From Gnetum montanum (Eukaryota > Streptophyta > Gnetopsida > Gnetales > Gnetaceae): a stretch of DNA of 64,000 bases. Both the position numbers and the translations under genes were made by a program. The notes below the pieces were generated by a model. That model was not told the origin of the DNA. It did not search any database and saw nothing but the letters and a program-made list of their open reading frames with translations. Numbering within the stretch: position 1 is the stretch's first letter; each line of letters opens with the position of its first letter. Where the stretch lies: positions 263,560-327,559 of the forward strand of contig MNCI01001334.1 in NCBI GenBank assembly GCA_015680685.1. The letters are read 5' to 3'. Shown here one piece after another: positions 1 through 12,379 of the stretch.

Positions 1-777
1 GAATACTTTACCAAGTGGGTTTCAACTATTCTTCTAAAGACGACTACATCTAAACATGCCTACAAATTCATTTTAGATAACATTGTAGCCTATTTTGGCA
101 TACCCATGATCATAGTTATAGATAATGAACTATAATTTAGTATCCATGAAATGAAGGATTTCTATCACAACCTAGGTATCAAGCATTGTATCACCTTATT
201 ACCCTCAGTCCCATAGACAAGTAGAATAAGCAACAAGGCCATCATCAAATTTCTTAAGAAGATGCTTAACAACAACAAGCACAAATGGCATGAGTGGCTT
301 GTCCATGCACTATGGGATTACATAACAACCTATTGCATGATCACTGGTGTAATGCCTTATAGCTTGGTTTATGTTTTTGAAGCTATTTTACCTCTTGAAT
401 TTTAGGTTCCATCACTCTAAGTAGCCTTAAATAACTTCATCAGTGATGAGCAAAATAAGGATTTGTGAATAGTAATCCTAGACTTAGTGAAGGAGCAACA
501 TATGCAAGAACTTGCTAATATCGAACACTCTCAAAAGAGGTAGAAGTGATAACATCACCATAAATTGATCATGCATAAGATCAAGGAGGGTGACCTAGTC
601 CTCAAAGCCATCCACGAACATGGGGATAAATTCTTAGCCAACTAGGAAGGGCCCTTCCTTATCACTAGATCCTATGGGAGGGCCTACAAGAATGGTGCAT
701 TTAGGATAGTTAACATGGATGGGAATGAGCTAGAAAATCCAGTTAATCATTCCTATCTAAATTTATACTACATGTAG
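1..777 (+). pseudogene. E1: Ty3/gypsy integrase, C-terminal part (decayed)
   Basis: This is the tail of a gypsy integrase, which would join retrotransposon cDNA to chromosomal DNA. The window opens inside the catalytic core (EYFTKWV at residues 1-7, then FILDNIVAYFGIP). The second catalytic Asp survives in IVIDN, but the following Gly is Glu. The C-terminal GPF-type module is recognisable near 645-720, and the frame ends with SYLNLYYM and TAG at 775-777. Several in-frame TAA/TAG stops replace expected Gln codons, so it cannot be translated. The sequence matches the integrases of E3 and E4 in this window. It is followed by a polypurine tract and LTR, so it is the 3' end of one element whose 5' part lies left of the window. 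Confidence 0.9.
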
Positions 778-1005
778 CTAACAATCATCAACAAGAAAAC
801 TTGCTTTCAATGGCCTACCATGACCTTAAACTAGTACCATGGACTACCACAATCTTAAACTAGTGACTTCAATGATCTAGATAGCTTGATTTTATCATCT
901 CATATGGCCTATATGCATTGTAGCAATATAATATGCTATGGTTCTTTATATTCTTTATCGGTGCCTCTCAAGTTAATCCTCTAGTTACGAACAAAGAGGG
1001 ACTAT
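778..1005 (+). other. E1 3' untranslated spacer and polypurine tract
   Basis: Short non-coding stretch between integrase and LTR. It holds two or three copies of a CCTTAAACTAG-like motif (about 805-870) that recurs at module boundaries in all related elements here. It ends with the polypurine tract AAAGAGGG at 993-1000, the plus-strand primer, just before the LTR TG. Confidence 0.75.
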
Positions 1006-2429
1006 TGAAACACCACAAACATTGCATGTTATAGCCAATTTTCATCATGTATCTTTCATCCAATGAAATCTGAGGTAAAACATCATTGGAAATGTGAAGA
1101 TTTTAATTCATGAGAGGTAATCTCACATATTTCACATTTTTGGAATCAAAAAATGCCTCATAAGTGGGCCAATCCTCATTCCCCAAGTAAAAAAAGTTAT
1201 CTAGTATTTATATTTGGGTTTGAGGGGGGTGGGAGATTCAAAAATTTCTTTTGGAATGCCAAAACTAGCAATTTGATGGGTTTTATGGGGGGTATATATT
1301 TTTATATCTTGGAAATACTTGCAACTGTGTAGATATCACCTACCCCTAGCATGGAGAGGTGGGGGTAGGGGGGTTTTCCCTTAGCTTAGAAACTTTTCCC
1401 CTAGTGTAGAAACTACAATCCCCAGTGTGGAAGTCACAAAATCCAAATTCCAACACTTCATGCACTCCAACATTGACCAACCACTTCAGTGAGGATGATG
1501 AAAGGCTTAGCGTGAAAGATCTATCTTTAGTGTGGAAGGTATGCCCCCGTTACTATTTATAGAAAATGAAATAACCATGGGCGGAAGGCACTTATTTATA
1601 TGGTAACCCCTCAAATTTGGGCATCCATCTTACCTATACAAGACAAAAATTCACTACAAAATTACAGACAATTTTTAGTCATTATACAGCCAAATTGTAG
1701 CCAAATTACAACCATTTTGTAGCCCCATTCATGGCCTAAAACCTATAAAAGCCAACTTGAAACAACATTTTAGGGATTCAACAACATTATTTAGCAATTA
1801 CATTTTGCAAGCTTCAAGAATTTTTGGCCATAGTTAAGCAATTCTTAACAAGTAATCCTTGATACAAAATTCTAGAGTTGGACATTCTTAAGCATTCAAG
1901 AGCTCTTGTAAGTTCCCATACTTTCATTATCTTGAACCTAAGTATGGAAGCACTGTAACTATATCACCTTGAGACTAGTGAAATTTTGGTATCAATGTTG
2001 CATTTCTTGGGCTTCCAACCCCTAGTGTGGAGAAATCTAGTAGATAAATTTCTCACCCTTCTCAACCTTCATCATAGCCAACGTTGTAGATCTAGAGTAG
2101 CATCATAGGAGATCGAGATTGTGGAGTTAACTACATTGACTTTAATGAACCTTGAACCCCTATCCAATTGAACCCCCTACTACCCATTCAGGCATCATTT
2201 GTACACATTTCAATAACTTATTCTTTATTCTTTCTCAATAAAGCTTTAATTTTTGGGTTTTGTGTGAAAAATATTTTTTTTGTGCATTATTTAGATATAT
2301 TATAAGTTTTCACACTATTTTGCAACCCCCCCCCCGCAAGTCCTTAGTTAAACTATTAGACCAAGTAGGGTACCTCAAATCCAATTTTTAAGAAGGCCTT
2401 GGGGATTCAGGGTTGAGGCTATTGCACCA
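1006..2429 (+). mobile_element. E1 3' LTR
   Basis: An LTR of about 1424 bp. It starts TGAAACACC directly after the polypurine tract and ends ...TTGCACCA. The reverse complement at 10682-12139 is the matching LTR of E3, alignable along its whole length, which fixes both ends. It contains a TATA box (CTATAAAAG, about 1743-1751) and an AATAAA at 2237-2242. A long C homopolymer lies near 2327-2336. Several CTAGTGTGGAAG-like motifs (about 1335-1545) resemble the arms of the tandem array inside E2 and E3. Confidence 0.85.
1743..1751 (+). promoter_or_regulatory. E1 LTR TATA box
   Basis: CTATAAAAG in the middle of the LTR. The inverted E3 LTR keeps the same box (minus strand, about 11371-11378), so it is probably the U3/R promoter of this LTR family. 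Confidence 0.6.
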
Positions 2430-3430
2430 GATCGATCAATTTTTTCTAGTGATCAATTTTTCTAATTACAATAGTCCTGAAAATGGTATGGTGACATTAG
2501 TAGAGGTGGAAGGTCTTGCAAAGAAAAAAACCAAACAATTAGCATCAACATAGGGATGTTTAATAACTAGCCAAAGTAATAGAACACTTCCTCTTCTACT
2601 TATAAAGGATTATAAAGGATTAAATGTTATAATTTTTTTGTTTACAATTCCTCTTCTACTTCCATGTGGTTTAAGCAAAGCTCCTAGTAGTAAGGGTCTA
2701 GTCCAAAGATCTCTTAGAGCATACTCACCAATTATGTATCATCCTCTCATCCTTGCACTTCTTGTAGAAAAGGTTGAACCTTGTGGTATGTTGATCAAAG
2801 TCCCCTATTAACTATTCATACATAATAGTTCTAATTTGGAGGCCCTTGGTGAATTCATCTAGGGTAGTTTGAGCCACTACCAAGGTTTGATAATTAATGA
2901 TCAAGCCTTGATTAGTGACTTTGTACCTATAAGAAGTTCATAAAACCAATGAAGTTAGAAAAGGTAGTTTAACCAATAAAGCCAAAAAGCATAAAAATGC
3001 CACAATAACCATGTTATCCTTATAGAAAATACATAGTGTTTGGCAGATTCTAAAACAATGTGTGGACTCTATGCACCACCATCAGAGTATTGTTAGCGTT
3101 ATATTGACTATACTCTAGCATCATCATGATCTCTATGAGGTAACGTGTGCTAATCATGTCTACTGCTCCCTTTGTTGTCTTAGGATGTGAATTTTCACTA
3201 ATAAACCTAGCAATCAATTTGGATGCCTTAGGTAATAGGGTATCCACTATGGCCCAAGCCACATCCATGGACAAGTGTAACCACAACATCACACTAAAAT
3301 TCTATAGGATGTAGGCAAGAAATTTCCTTGCCCCACTGGAACCACAATGATACCTTTCCCAGGGAGTGGGGCATTGGCCTTGGGATGGAGAATGTAGCAC
3401 AAGATGTCCACCAACTCAATAATGATGAGT
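2430..3430 (-). pseudogene. E2 antisense gene, 5' exons (truncated)
   Basis: On the minus strand, 3430 to about 3035 aligns with the first recognisable exon of the plus-strand gene at 30822-31260 in E3. Both contain an MMLW(S/L)HLS...TLLP(K/Q)AS block followed by MLEYS.YN.NNTLMV. A conserved intron follows (about 3030 to 2945 on the minus strand, ending CTTATAG). The next exon ends near 2655, and the following exon, with a PSTS/PSTST-like block, is cut by the E1 LTR at 2429. The role is unknown. E4 carries the best-preserved relative (48808-53360). In-frame stops make this copy non-functional. Confidence 0.7.
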
Positions 3431-5589
3431 ATGGGTTTCAAATAGACCCTGCATGAATCAAAGCAAAAAACATAATGACCAATTAGAATTTCTTAACAAG
3501 TTTGAAAAAACATTCTAGTCGGGGGTGAAATTAGTCCCTATAAAAAGCTCTAAGGTCTTTATTTAAGTTTTCTTAAGAAATTTCACAAAACTCATTATTA
3601 TAAGCTTTAATAGCCTTCTACTTTCTAGGAAATATATTATAGCCAAAGCTTCATAACCAAAATTAAGCCTTAGTCTAAACTATGTCTAAACTTAGAAAAA
3701 AGCATATAGCCATAGTAAAAAGCTTGCTAAAAATAGTAAAAGCATTTAATTTTCTTTAAAAAATTTTAGAACATTATTTTTACATATTTAGTAATCCCCA
3801 AAGATATGGGAGTTGACAAAAAAAATCTCTACACATGTGAATCACATCCATCTCCAAAGGGATAAAGTGTTATAGCCATAATTTTGCCTTGTTGACATAG
3901 CCATAACCAAAAATTCATATAAGCTTCAATTTCAATGATTTCACATGGAAAAAATTCTAAAATCACAAGATTTATATCCATGACCATTACATCAAGAGAT
4001 ACATAATTATTTTTACATGAAACATAGACAAATCTATCAGAAATGGTAGCCATCACCATTAATCTTTATTCATACAAGGTTGGTAAAAAATTCACCAAAA
4101 TTTATTTTGAGCTCCAAACAGAGTGATTTCATCACCATTTGAAATATTGAATTGAGTGCTACACATCCATGCTCAACACAATTTGAAACTCTTTTTTTTA
4201 TTTAGAAAAAATTTCATCAAATTGGAAAAAAATCTGAAAATAGCAAAACCCCCACTTGATATAGGCTTAATAAGAAATTCACTGAAAATGTGTTTCAAGT
4301 CTAATCAGAGTGATTCCACCTTTGTTGGAAATATAAGGCCAATTTCCACCCATCCATAATTAAAAAGTATCCAAAAATCTTATTTTTTACTTAAAAAAAT
4401 TCATGAATTTACATAAAATTTTGAAAAATAGCATTAAAAACCTAGCTGTATGACCTTACAAAACAACCATAACTTAATTGTTTCAAAGAAGAATTGAATG
4501 AGATAATAGCCATTGTAAAGCTTATATGTAGAGATATAAACACATTATATCATATGTTGAAAATATATAGCTAGTTGCTTAAGAAAAAATACACAACATT
4601 GCTTTCATTTTTTCATGTAAAAAGCTAAAAAGCTGAAACCCAACATAACATAGCCTTACAATAATAGACAAAACAGCCAAAATGATCAATAAAAATTTGA
4701 AAACACAGAAAAATAAGGGGATGTGATTTTTTTAAAATTAAATTTTGATGAAAATTAAAGCCTAGATTTGAGAAAAATAGACCTACCTCCAAATTTTGGG
4801 GAAAAGCATGAAAATAGGAAGCTTAATTTTAAAAATCAAATCTACTAAAGCCAAAACAAAGAAATGACCATAGATCTACATAGAAATAGCCAAAATAAAA
4901 GGTAGTATTTTATCAAAATTTCATGTTACCCCCTCTATCAATGTAGATATAAAGAAAATAGCCCCACACATGGAAATAAAAAGCAATAAAAATAGCTAGA
5001 AACCAAAATAAAAATAGTTAGGATTGCCTACCTCAGAGTAGTAATGGATGAAGCCTAGATAGAAATAGGTCTAGGTAGCTTTGAAAGATTCCTTTTATGT
5101 TCATCTACCTTTTGAATCCTAGGGTTTCAACTCTTCCCTCTACACTGCTTGGACACCATGGCAGGCTCAACGCTAGAAAAGATTGGAAAGTGAGAAGAAT
5201 AGAGTTCAACACTATATAAGGAGGATTTAAGGCTTCCATGCTGAAGATGGGTACTCTATATTGTAAGAATCTCCTTTGAAGCTCTTTACCAAAGTACTAT
5301 TTATGCATAATATGAATTATGACCAAAACTTATGATATTTTATAATAAAAACCACATCTGAACCTAAAACGCTTCCATCTAAACCTCAATTTCCCATTTA
5401 GTGCATCATAATTCCAAGTGTAGTGAACTGAAAAGGGGGAAATTCTGTTCCACATTAGGTTTGGTGGGAAATAATTTTACTTTTTAAATTTTAAAATTTT
5501 TGGATTATGGTCCCCACCATATGCCTTCACCCTTGGCCAAGAAACTACATCAACATTGAGTTTTGAGCACTTTTGACACTTAAAAACAA
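3431..5589 (+). other. E2 spacer, non-coding
   Basis: AT-rich, stop-dense sequence with no recognisable coding region. Its reverse complement resembles 28400-30790 in E3, so it belongs to the long spacer between the antisense gene and the tandem array rather than to host DNA. Confidence 0.6.
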
Positions 5590-8465
5590 TATTTCAACCT
5601 TGAATACCATGCATCCATACTAGGGATGCATGATTAGCATTAACACATGCCTCACACTACCCAAAAACATTAAAACATATCTATTTTCCCATTTTTAGTA
5701 ACTACCTATCTTTTTGAACTACGGGCTCCTCGCAGAGATAGGACATGGACAAAATTGGACAACATGATGCAATACTTCCTAGCATGGAAGAAGGATGGTA
5801 ACACCCATTATTACCTCCCAACACCCATGTAGCCCAAGTTTGACCCCTGAAGTAGGCCCACATAACCTAGAACTCCTCCAATCATCCTCGGTAACCCCAA
5901 AACCTCACTAAACCTAGTTGAAATTGGTCAAAACCTTGGGATTTGTTAGTTACACACTACGGGAGGATTCATCCAAGTTGAGACCACATCCCTATCATGG
6001 ATGCCAAGGGGAAAGCTGAAAATAACCTACATTACTACCTAGTAGTCATTCCTCGAATACTGATGAACCCTAGACCTTGCCAAAACCCTCTACAGATTCC
6101 AAAGACCTCAAAAGTAGTAAAAACATCACAAAACTACCATCTCCCTCTCATCCACATAGGGGAAATCATGTCTAGCATGGAAGAAAGGGAGGAAAATGCT
6201 TGAGGCACATAGGAACCTTCAAATTGATGGATCTTAGCACCTAGTATTGACCATCAACATTGGCAACCCTAGGGGTTGACATGCATGGCTGATGGGATGT
6301 CAAACTAGCCAAGATCTAACTTTCCTAGTTCTTCCACATTGGGACCTCCATGCTACCCAGTGTGAAAACTATGAGGATGGAGCTAAGAAGGCTAATGGGG
6401 AGTCACAGATGTAAGAAAACAACATCAAATTTTCTCATACTAACACCAAAACCTTTATAGCCTCTCCAGAAGGTAGTAGGCTGTAAAAATCAATAAAAAT
6501 CAACTTCCAAAGACTCTTCCATGCTAGGGAGGACCTCATCCATGTTGAGAATCTTAGCCTCAATGTGGATGATGAAGGAAAAGATAAAATTGTGGAATTT
6601 TGCATGCAATTTGACTTCCAGAAGCAACCCAACCATTCCAAAAGCCTTGAGACTACCAAAAGTTACCTACAGTAGCCCAAAATTTCCTCCTATTAGTCTC
6701 CACATTGAGGGGGGATCCTATCATTGTTGAGAATCCTAGCCATTGTGTGGATGAAAGGGGGATCCTAAAAGCCCTCTCAAACCCCTTGAAATAGCCAGAT
6801 TTCAATGTTAGACATCAATAGTCAATACTAGAAACCCTATAGACATGCATGCATAGCCAAATTTGCCAAAAATAGTAAAAGGAAAGGCCACTCAATTCCT
6901 TCATGTTGAGAGCCATCTCTTCCACATTGGCCAGCATGTAAAAAAAGGAGAAATTTTTGGAAGACTCCAAAATAGCCTTTAAAGACCTTAAACAAAAGCA
7001 AGAAAGCATAGTGTATGTCTTAGAACCTGGTCTACACATCTTAAGATCATCAAACCTTCCAAAATAGATCAAAAATAGCCAAAGAATCTTTCCCCAAATT
7101 TTTGACACAAAGCATGGATACCAGAGCATAAAAAAAGTGGAGGAACATCAAAAAACACTTAACATCCCTTTAAACAATTAAATTTTGACACTAGGTAGTA
7201 GGAGTTGACACTGGCAACCTTAGAAACTAACATGAATGGTAAAAAATGTTAGAAAATGGAAAAAGAAAGGTTCCTTTATTCCATGTTAAGACCCCTCTCT
7301 TCCATAGTAGCTAGTGTAAAAGTAAGGAAGGAACTTTGGGGGGACTCCAAAATGACCTTTAATCACCTCAAGCAAACATCCTTTAGCCTTGCATAAGCCT
7401 TAAGACTAGTTTCACATCCTTTGGAATCTTCAAACCTCAGAAAACTAATCCTAAATGGCCAAAAGTGGTTTCCCCTAGTCTTCCATGTTGAACATCCCAT
7501 CCATAGCATGGAAAATAGAGGGAAATCCCAAAAAAAATTTAGGAACACTTAAAAGTGCCAACATTTGACCTAAAACCCTAGCTCTTGACCCTAGAAACTT
7601 TGGAAGCTAACATGCATAGTCATTGTTGATCTAAATTGGCCTATATCTAAGATTCTTACTTCATCCATGCTATAGAAGACTCCTTCCATGTTGGGTAGTG
7701 TGAAACATTTCCACTTTTGTTGGCAAGATGATACTCCCATAGATTAAAAATCTACACTAGAGAAGCCCAAGACCTCATAGCCTTGAAATTATGCTTGTTT
7801 GACTTCATTTTGACTTTCAAAAATCATTCCCCAAATATTTCACATTGAAGAAACTTCCTCAACATGGAAATAGGGGGTTGGACATTACGTATCCATGCAT
7901 CACCTCCAAATGTATTCAAAATCAACCAAAAACTTACAAAATCATGATTTACAATCCTAGGGGCTTTGAATCTTGATTGATGTGCTCTTAAACTATCTTG
8001 AACGCATGTAACAAGTGTCCTTACATTCTTCCATGCTGGGGATACTATGCTCAACATGGAAGAAAGGGAAAAAGTTAATTCAACATGTTTTGTCACTCAA
8101 AACCAGCTCAAAGGACCTCAAAATGAAGCTGAGGGATGCAAAACGCTTAAAACTAGGTTTTGGCTATCTGTCTTACCTCATTTAACCTTGTTTTGATCAA
8201 GATTTTGGCTCTTCATGCTGAACGCCCTCTCTTCCATGTTGGAAAACATGGAAATAAGGGCAAAAGACTACAAAACCTAATTTTTGACCTTTATAGGCCT
8301 CTAGAGTATCCAATTTTGATAGATATAACCTTGCGCTACCTTGGGGAGGCCCTAGGATCTTAATTTTGGACCTCTAGATGTCCCAAAACCTGTTTCACTT
8401 AGTTTCCATGCTAAGGATCCCTTCTTCCATGTTGACTAGTATGGAACCAAGGGGGGCCTAATGTG
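5590..8465 (+). repeat. E2 tandem array, about 188-bp unit, about 16 copies
   Basis: A landmark made of CCATGYTRGG and, 15-30 bases later, its imperfect inverse CYARCATGG recurs near 5600, 5788, 5970, 6160, 6335, 6520, 6700, 6895, 7095, 7285, 7475, 7665, 7840, 8030, 8225 and 8410, a mean spacing of 187. Other parts of the unit also recur. For example, a GACATGCATGG-like block with a preceding TTGAC motif appears near 6270, 6840, 7220 and 7610, hinting at an older dimer of about 380 bp. Units are strongly diverged. The same array, inverted, lies at 25310-28400 in E3. Confidence 0.75.
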
Positions 8466-9108
8466 GAAGCTTCAAAACTCTCAATTTTCTTGTTCAAATA
8501 GCCCTAACTGATGCTCAAACTTACCTAATAGCCTTGTAGCTTTAAACCATGGCCTGCTAAGGCCTAACACTAGAAAAATATAATCTTTTTTTATCTATAT
8601 TAATCAAAAAGCATCATATGTAGATTGTTTTGTTTAATTACATCATGTTTCAAATACGTTTTGGCCTTATGTTGCATTGTTGACCTTGATAACCTTCTTA
8701 TAGCCTTTATATAGCCTTATGTCTCATTTTTTGTCTTATTATCACCTTATTTTCCTTTGATTAGTATCAAATTATGGGGCTTTACCTTCCCTAACCACTA
8801 TTTGACACCATGTGATCATGCCTCATTGTAGCCTTAAACTAGCATCCTAGTCCTCTAAGGCCTTAAAATAGCAAAATCATGACCTTTGTTTACCATTTGG
8901 ACCCCTATTTCTCATACTTCCCTTTTTGGAATTTTATTTGGTCCTTATTACACTTTTTTTGCTTGCTTTAACCCTACTTATAGTCTTGGATGACCTTGTT
9001 TTCATTAGATAGCATGTATTTGCATGATTTTATCCTTTTATAGCATTGTTTATGCATTTTTACCTAGGTGTCATTTAATATGCTTTTGGTTGATTGCAAG
9101 ATCAAATT
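8466..9108 (+). other. E2 region upstream of the RT frame
   Basis: Non-coding sequence between the tandem array and the pol start. It aligns with 24634-25000 in E3 (reverse complement). It includes a GCCTTAAACTAG motif near 8831, the boundary motif seen in the other elements. The end (TTGCAAGATCAAAT before ATG at 9109) corresponds to the place where E4 has a candidate splice acceptor. Confidence 0.55.
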
Positions 9109-10681
9109 ATGAGTACCTAGGAGAAAATTAGTTTACATTTGTATCTACATGGACCTTATGATGATGTTGAGTAGTGTATCAACCCTAATTATCTAAATCT
9201 TGAGCCTGAGAGTCTTGTCAATTACATAACCTCAATAGCGAAACCTCTAGAATGGCCTAAAAACCTAGTCAAAACCCTTGAATTAGAGGTGGGCAACATA
9301 AATGAAGACTCTTTGGTTAAGGTTCCTATCACAACACATAGTGGTTAGGAGAAAACCATTAAACTAAGTTCCTCACTAGAACCTAAATAGAGTCAAGACA
9401 TCACCAAGGTTCTAGAAGGCAACATTAAGACCTTTGCCTAGTCATATGAAGATATGCTAGGCCTAGACCCATGTTTAGTCCAACAAAACATTATACTAGA
9501 CCATAACAATAGACCAGTTGAGCAAAAAGTGCATAAGATTAGACCTGACTTGGCCTTAGTTTTTTGTGATGAGATCTTGAAGCTTTACCAAGATGATTTC
9601 ATTAGGGTTGTTAACTATGTAGAATGAGTGTCTAACATAGTGGTAGTTCCTAAGAAAAATGGAAGTATCTATATTTGCATTAATTTATGATACCTAAATA
9701 AAGAGACTGTCAAGGATGATTTCTTAGGATATAATTACGCTAGGATCAACCTAGAGCACTGACTTAGCATGTCATGACTTCATGGGGTACCTTTTGCTAT
9801 ACTGTGATGACCTTTGGCCTTAAGAATGCTAGAGAAACTTATCAATGAGTGATGACTTATATCTCCAATGATTACATGCTAGTTTTACTCAACGATTATG
9901 TAGATAATATAGTTGTTAAGTCCAAAGTGGCCAATAATCATGCTAATGATCTAGATCTTATGCTTAAGTGATGTCTCAAGTAAGAGCTTAGGCTCAATCC
10001 TAAGAAATGTATCTTTGATATCAAGATTGATAAGATGCTTGGCTTTGTAATATCTGAAGTTGGGATTCATGTCAGTCTTGATAAGGTTAAGGCCATATCC
10101 AAATTAGTAGCACCTACTAACATTAATGAGCTTCAAGAATTGCAAGGAAGATTATAGTTTATTCATAGGTTTATTGCTAATCTTACGAATAAGTTACAAC
10201 CCATGTAACAGTTGCTTAAGAAAGGGATTCACTATGACTAGATGGCTTAATGTTAAAAATCCTTTTAAAACCTTAAACAAGAATTGGCATAACTACCAAC
10301 ACTTTATCCTTCACAATAGGGTAAATTTCTTTATATCTACCTTTCCATATCTAACACATCCATTTCCTCTCTACTCTATCACAAACATGAAAATGGGGTA
10401 GAGATGCTTGTGTGCTACCTTAGCAATGCACTAATTGCCCATGAAACTCAATACACTGAAGTGGAGAAGTATTATCCAATGCTAGTCTTCTCATTAAAGA
10501 AGTGAAGATGCTACCTCTTTAGAAGCCAAGTCAATGTCATTTGCAACGATAATATGCTTAGAGCTATAATGACCAACATCTACAAAAGTAGCTATATAAC
10601 TTGATGGAAAGCTTTCGAGCTTGACCTTCATTATTGTTGTGACTAAAAATAACAATTGTTGGAAGAACAAAATATTTTTGA
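9109..10681 (+). pseudogene. E2 pol: reverse transcriptase and RNase H (truncated)
   Basis: Decayed gypsy pol frame. It runs through the N-terminal connector (LELEVGN...EDSLV), EDMLGLDPCLVQ (about 9440-9480), the RT entry VSNIVVVPKKNGS (about 9630-9665), a YVDN in place of YVDD (about 9898) and an RNase H-like region with WKAFELDLHY (about 10600-10630). About 60-75 bases are missing after KDDF (about 9720), removing the MDGF.GYNQ catalytic block that E3 and E4 keep. Frameshifts and stops are frequent. The frame breaks off at the E3 LTR (10682). The second RNase H and integrase are absent. Confidence 0.85.
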
Positions 10682-12139
10682 TGTAGCAATTCCTCAACCC
10701 CAAATCCCTAGGGCCTCTAGAAGAAAAAATGAAATTTGAGGCACCCTGGCTAGTCTAGCAGATCAACTAAGGACTTATGAAATGCAAAACATGAAAATAC
10801 AAATAGATTTGAATAATGCATAGAAAATAAATTTATTTTAAACAAAAATCTTAAAACTTAAAAATTTATCAAGAAAGAATAAAGAGTAAATTAGAGAAAT
10901 GTGTACAAATTGTGCTTGGATGAGTAGAAAGGGGGTTCACTTATGCAAGAGTTCAAAGCCCATTGAAGCTGATGTGATCTACTCCATGATAAGAGTGCTA
11001 AGACACTCCTGATGCTATCAAACCTTCTTCTCCAAAACCTCAAATTTTCAAGATGGGTCACTACTAGGGGGATGAGAAAAGTGAGAAATTTTGCTATCAT
11101 TTTACTCCACACTAGGGATTGGAAGCCCTAGAAATGTAGCTTTGATACTAAAAGTTTACAAGTCTTATGGCTATGATGCTTCCATGTTAGGGTTCAAGAG
11201 AATGCAAGTATGGGAACTTGCAAAAGTTCTAAGTACTTGAAAATTCCATAAGTTTGAAATTAGTTCTTGGAAAATTTATTTTATTCTCAATGAAAAATGA
11301 TTTCTCAACCATGAAAAATTCTAGAACCTTGAGAAATTTGCTAAACCTGTAAATGATGTTGGAGGCTAGTTTTTATAGGTTCATTGGACCATGAATGGGG
11401 CTAAAATGGCTATGATTTGGCTCCAAAAATGGCTGAAAATTGATTATACAATGGGTGCAAATTGACTATAAATTGGCTGCCAAATTTAGGTGAGATGGGT
11501 GCCCAAATTTGGGGGGTTACTATACATAGTAAGTGCTTCCTCCCATGGCCATTCCATTTACAATAAATGGTAACTGGGGTAAACCTTCCATGCTAGAGAT
11601 GAATCTTCTACACTGAGCTCTCCACCATGCTTAATAAAGTGGTTGTTCAACATTGAAGTATATGAAGTAATGAATTTTGGCTTTTTTGGCTTCCATGATA
11701 GGGGTGAAGGCTCCACAGTAGGGAAAATCTTTCACACTAAGGGGGGAAGGTTTCTAGGCTATGCATGTGGTCTCCATGCTAAAGGGGAAAAGTTTCAAAA
11801 CCCCCACCCTTCCATGTTGGGGGTAGATGAGATTTACCTCCCTACATGTGCTTCTAGCATAGAAAAATGTATAACCACCCAAAAAAACCTATCAAGTTGC
11901 ATTTTTGGCACTTCAAAAGGCATTTTTAATCTCCCCCTCCCCNGTGACTTTTTTCAATTGAGGAATGAGGCTTTGACCACGTATGAGGCATTTTTCAGCC
12001 CCAAAAATATAAAGTATGTGAAATTTCCCATTAAGGATTAAAATCTTCACATTTACAATGAAGTTTTGCCTTGAGTTTCATGGGGTGAAAGATACATTAT
12101 GAAGATTGACTATACCATAAAAAGTTTTGTGGTGATTCA
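10682..12139 (-). mobile_element. E3 3' LTR
   Basis: An inverted copy of the E1 LTR, about 1458 bp, running from TGAATCACC (minus strand, plus position 12139) to ...TTGCTACA (plus 10682). On the minus strand a TATAAAA lies near 11371-11378. It follows the integrase and polypurine tract of E3, so it is a 3' LTR. The plus-strand open frame at 11643-12041 is only the antisense of this LTR. One ambiguous base (N) is at 11943. Confidence 0.85.
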
Positions 12140-12379
12140 ATGGCCCCTCTTTGTTGGTGCCTAAAGGATTAACTCAAGAGGCACCAACAAAAAATATAAA
12201 ACACCACTACATATTATAATGCTACAATGCATATAGGCCAAATGAGAATTATGCTATCTAGGTCACCAAAGTTGCTAGTTTAAGGCTATGGTGGACCATG
12301 GTACCATTTTAAGGCTCTAGTAGGTTATGCTACTAGTTTAATGTCATAGTAGATTGTTGAAAGTAGGCTCACTTATTAG
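12140..12379 (-). other. E3 polypurine tract and 3' spacer with boundary repeats
   Basis: The minus strand reads a purine run (CAAAGAGGGG, plus 12144-12153) directly before the LTR. Upstream, 12250-12365 carries about four copies of a CTAGTTTAAGGC-like motif (plus view) spaced about 35 bases apart. It is the same motif family as at 57680-57820 in E4. Confidence 0.7.

Larger units (their letters stand above)
2430..10681 (+). mobile_element. E2: Ogre/Tat-like gypsy element, truncated at both ends
   Basis: The sense strand is plus. From left to right it holds part of the antisense gene (2430-3430, minus), a 2.1 kb AT-rich spacer, a tandem array of about 188-bp units (5590-8465) and a pol frame (9109-10681). 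The left end is cut by the E1 LTR, which sits within an antisense-gene exon. The right end stops abruptly inside RNase H, where the inverted E3 LTR begins. Its order and spacing mirror E3 (22257-34170) in opposite orientation, so E2 and E3 are two copies of one family facing each other. Confidence 0.8.

Noticed and set aside
2580-2665. Local direct duplication around CCTCTTCTACTT and ATAAAGGATT
   Set aside because: A short, isolated duplication inside the decayed E2 antisense gene; no sign of a mobile insertion.
11643-12041. Plus-strand open frame of 132 codons
   Set aside because: It lies wholly within the inverted E3 LTR, contains an ambiguous base and matches no family.
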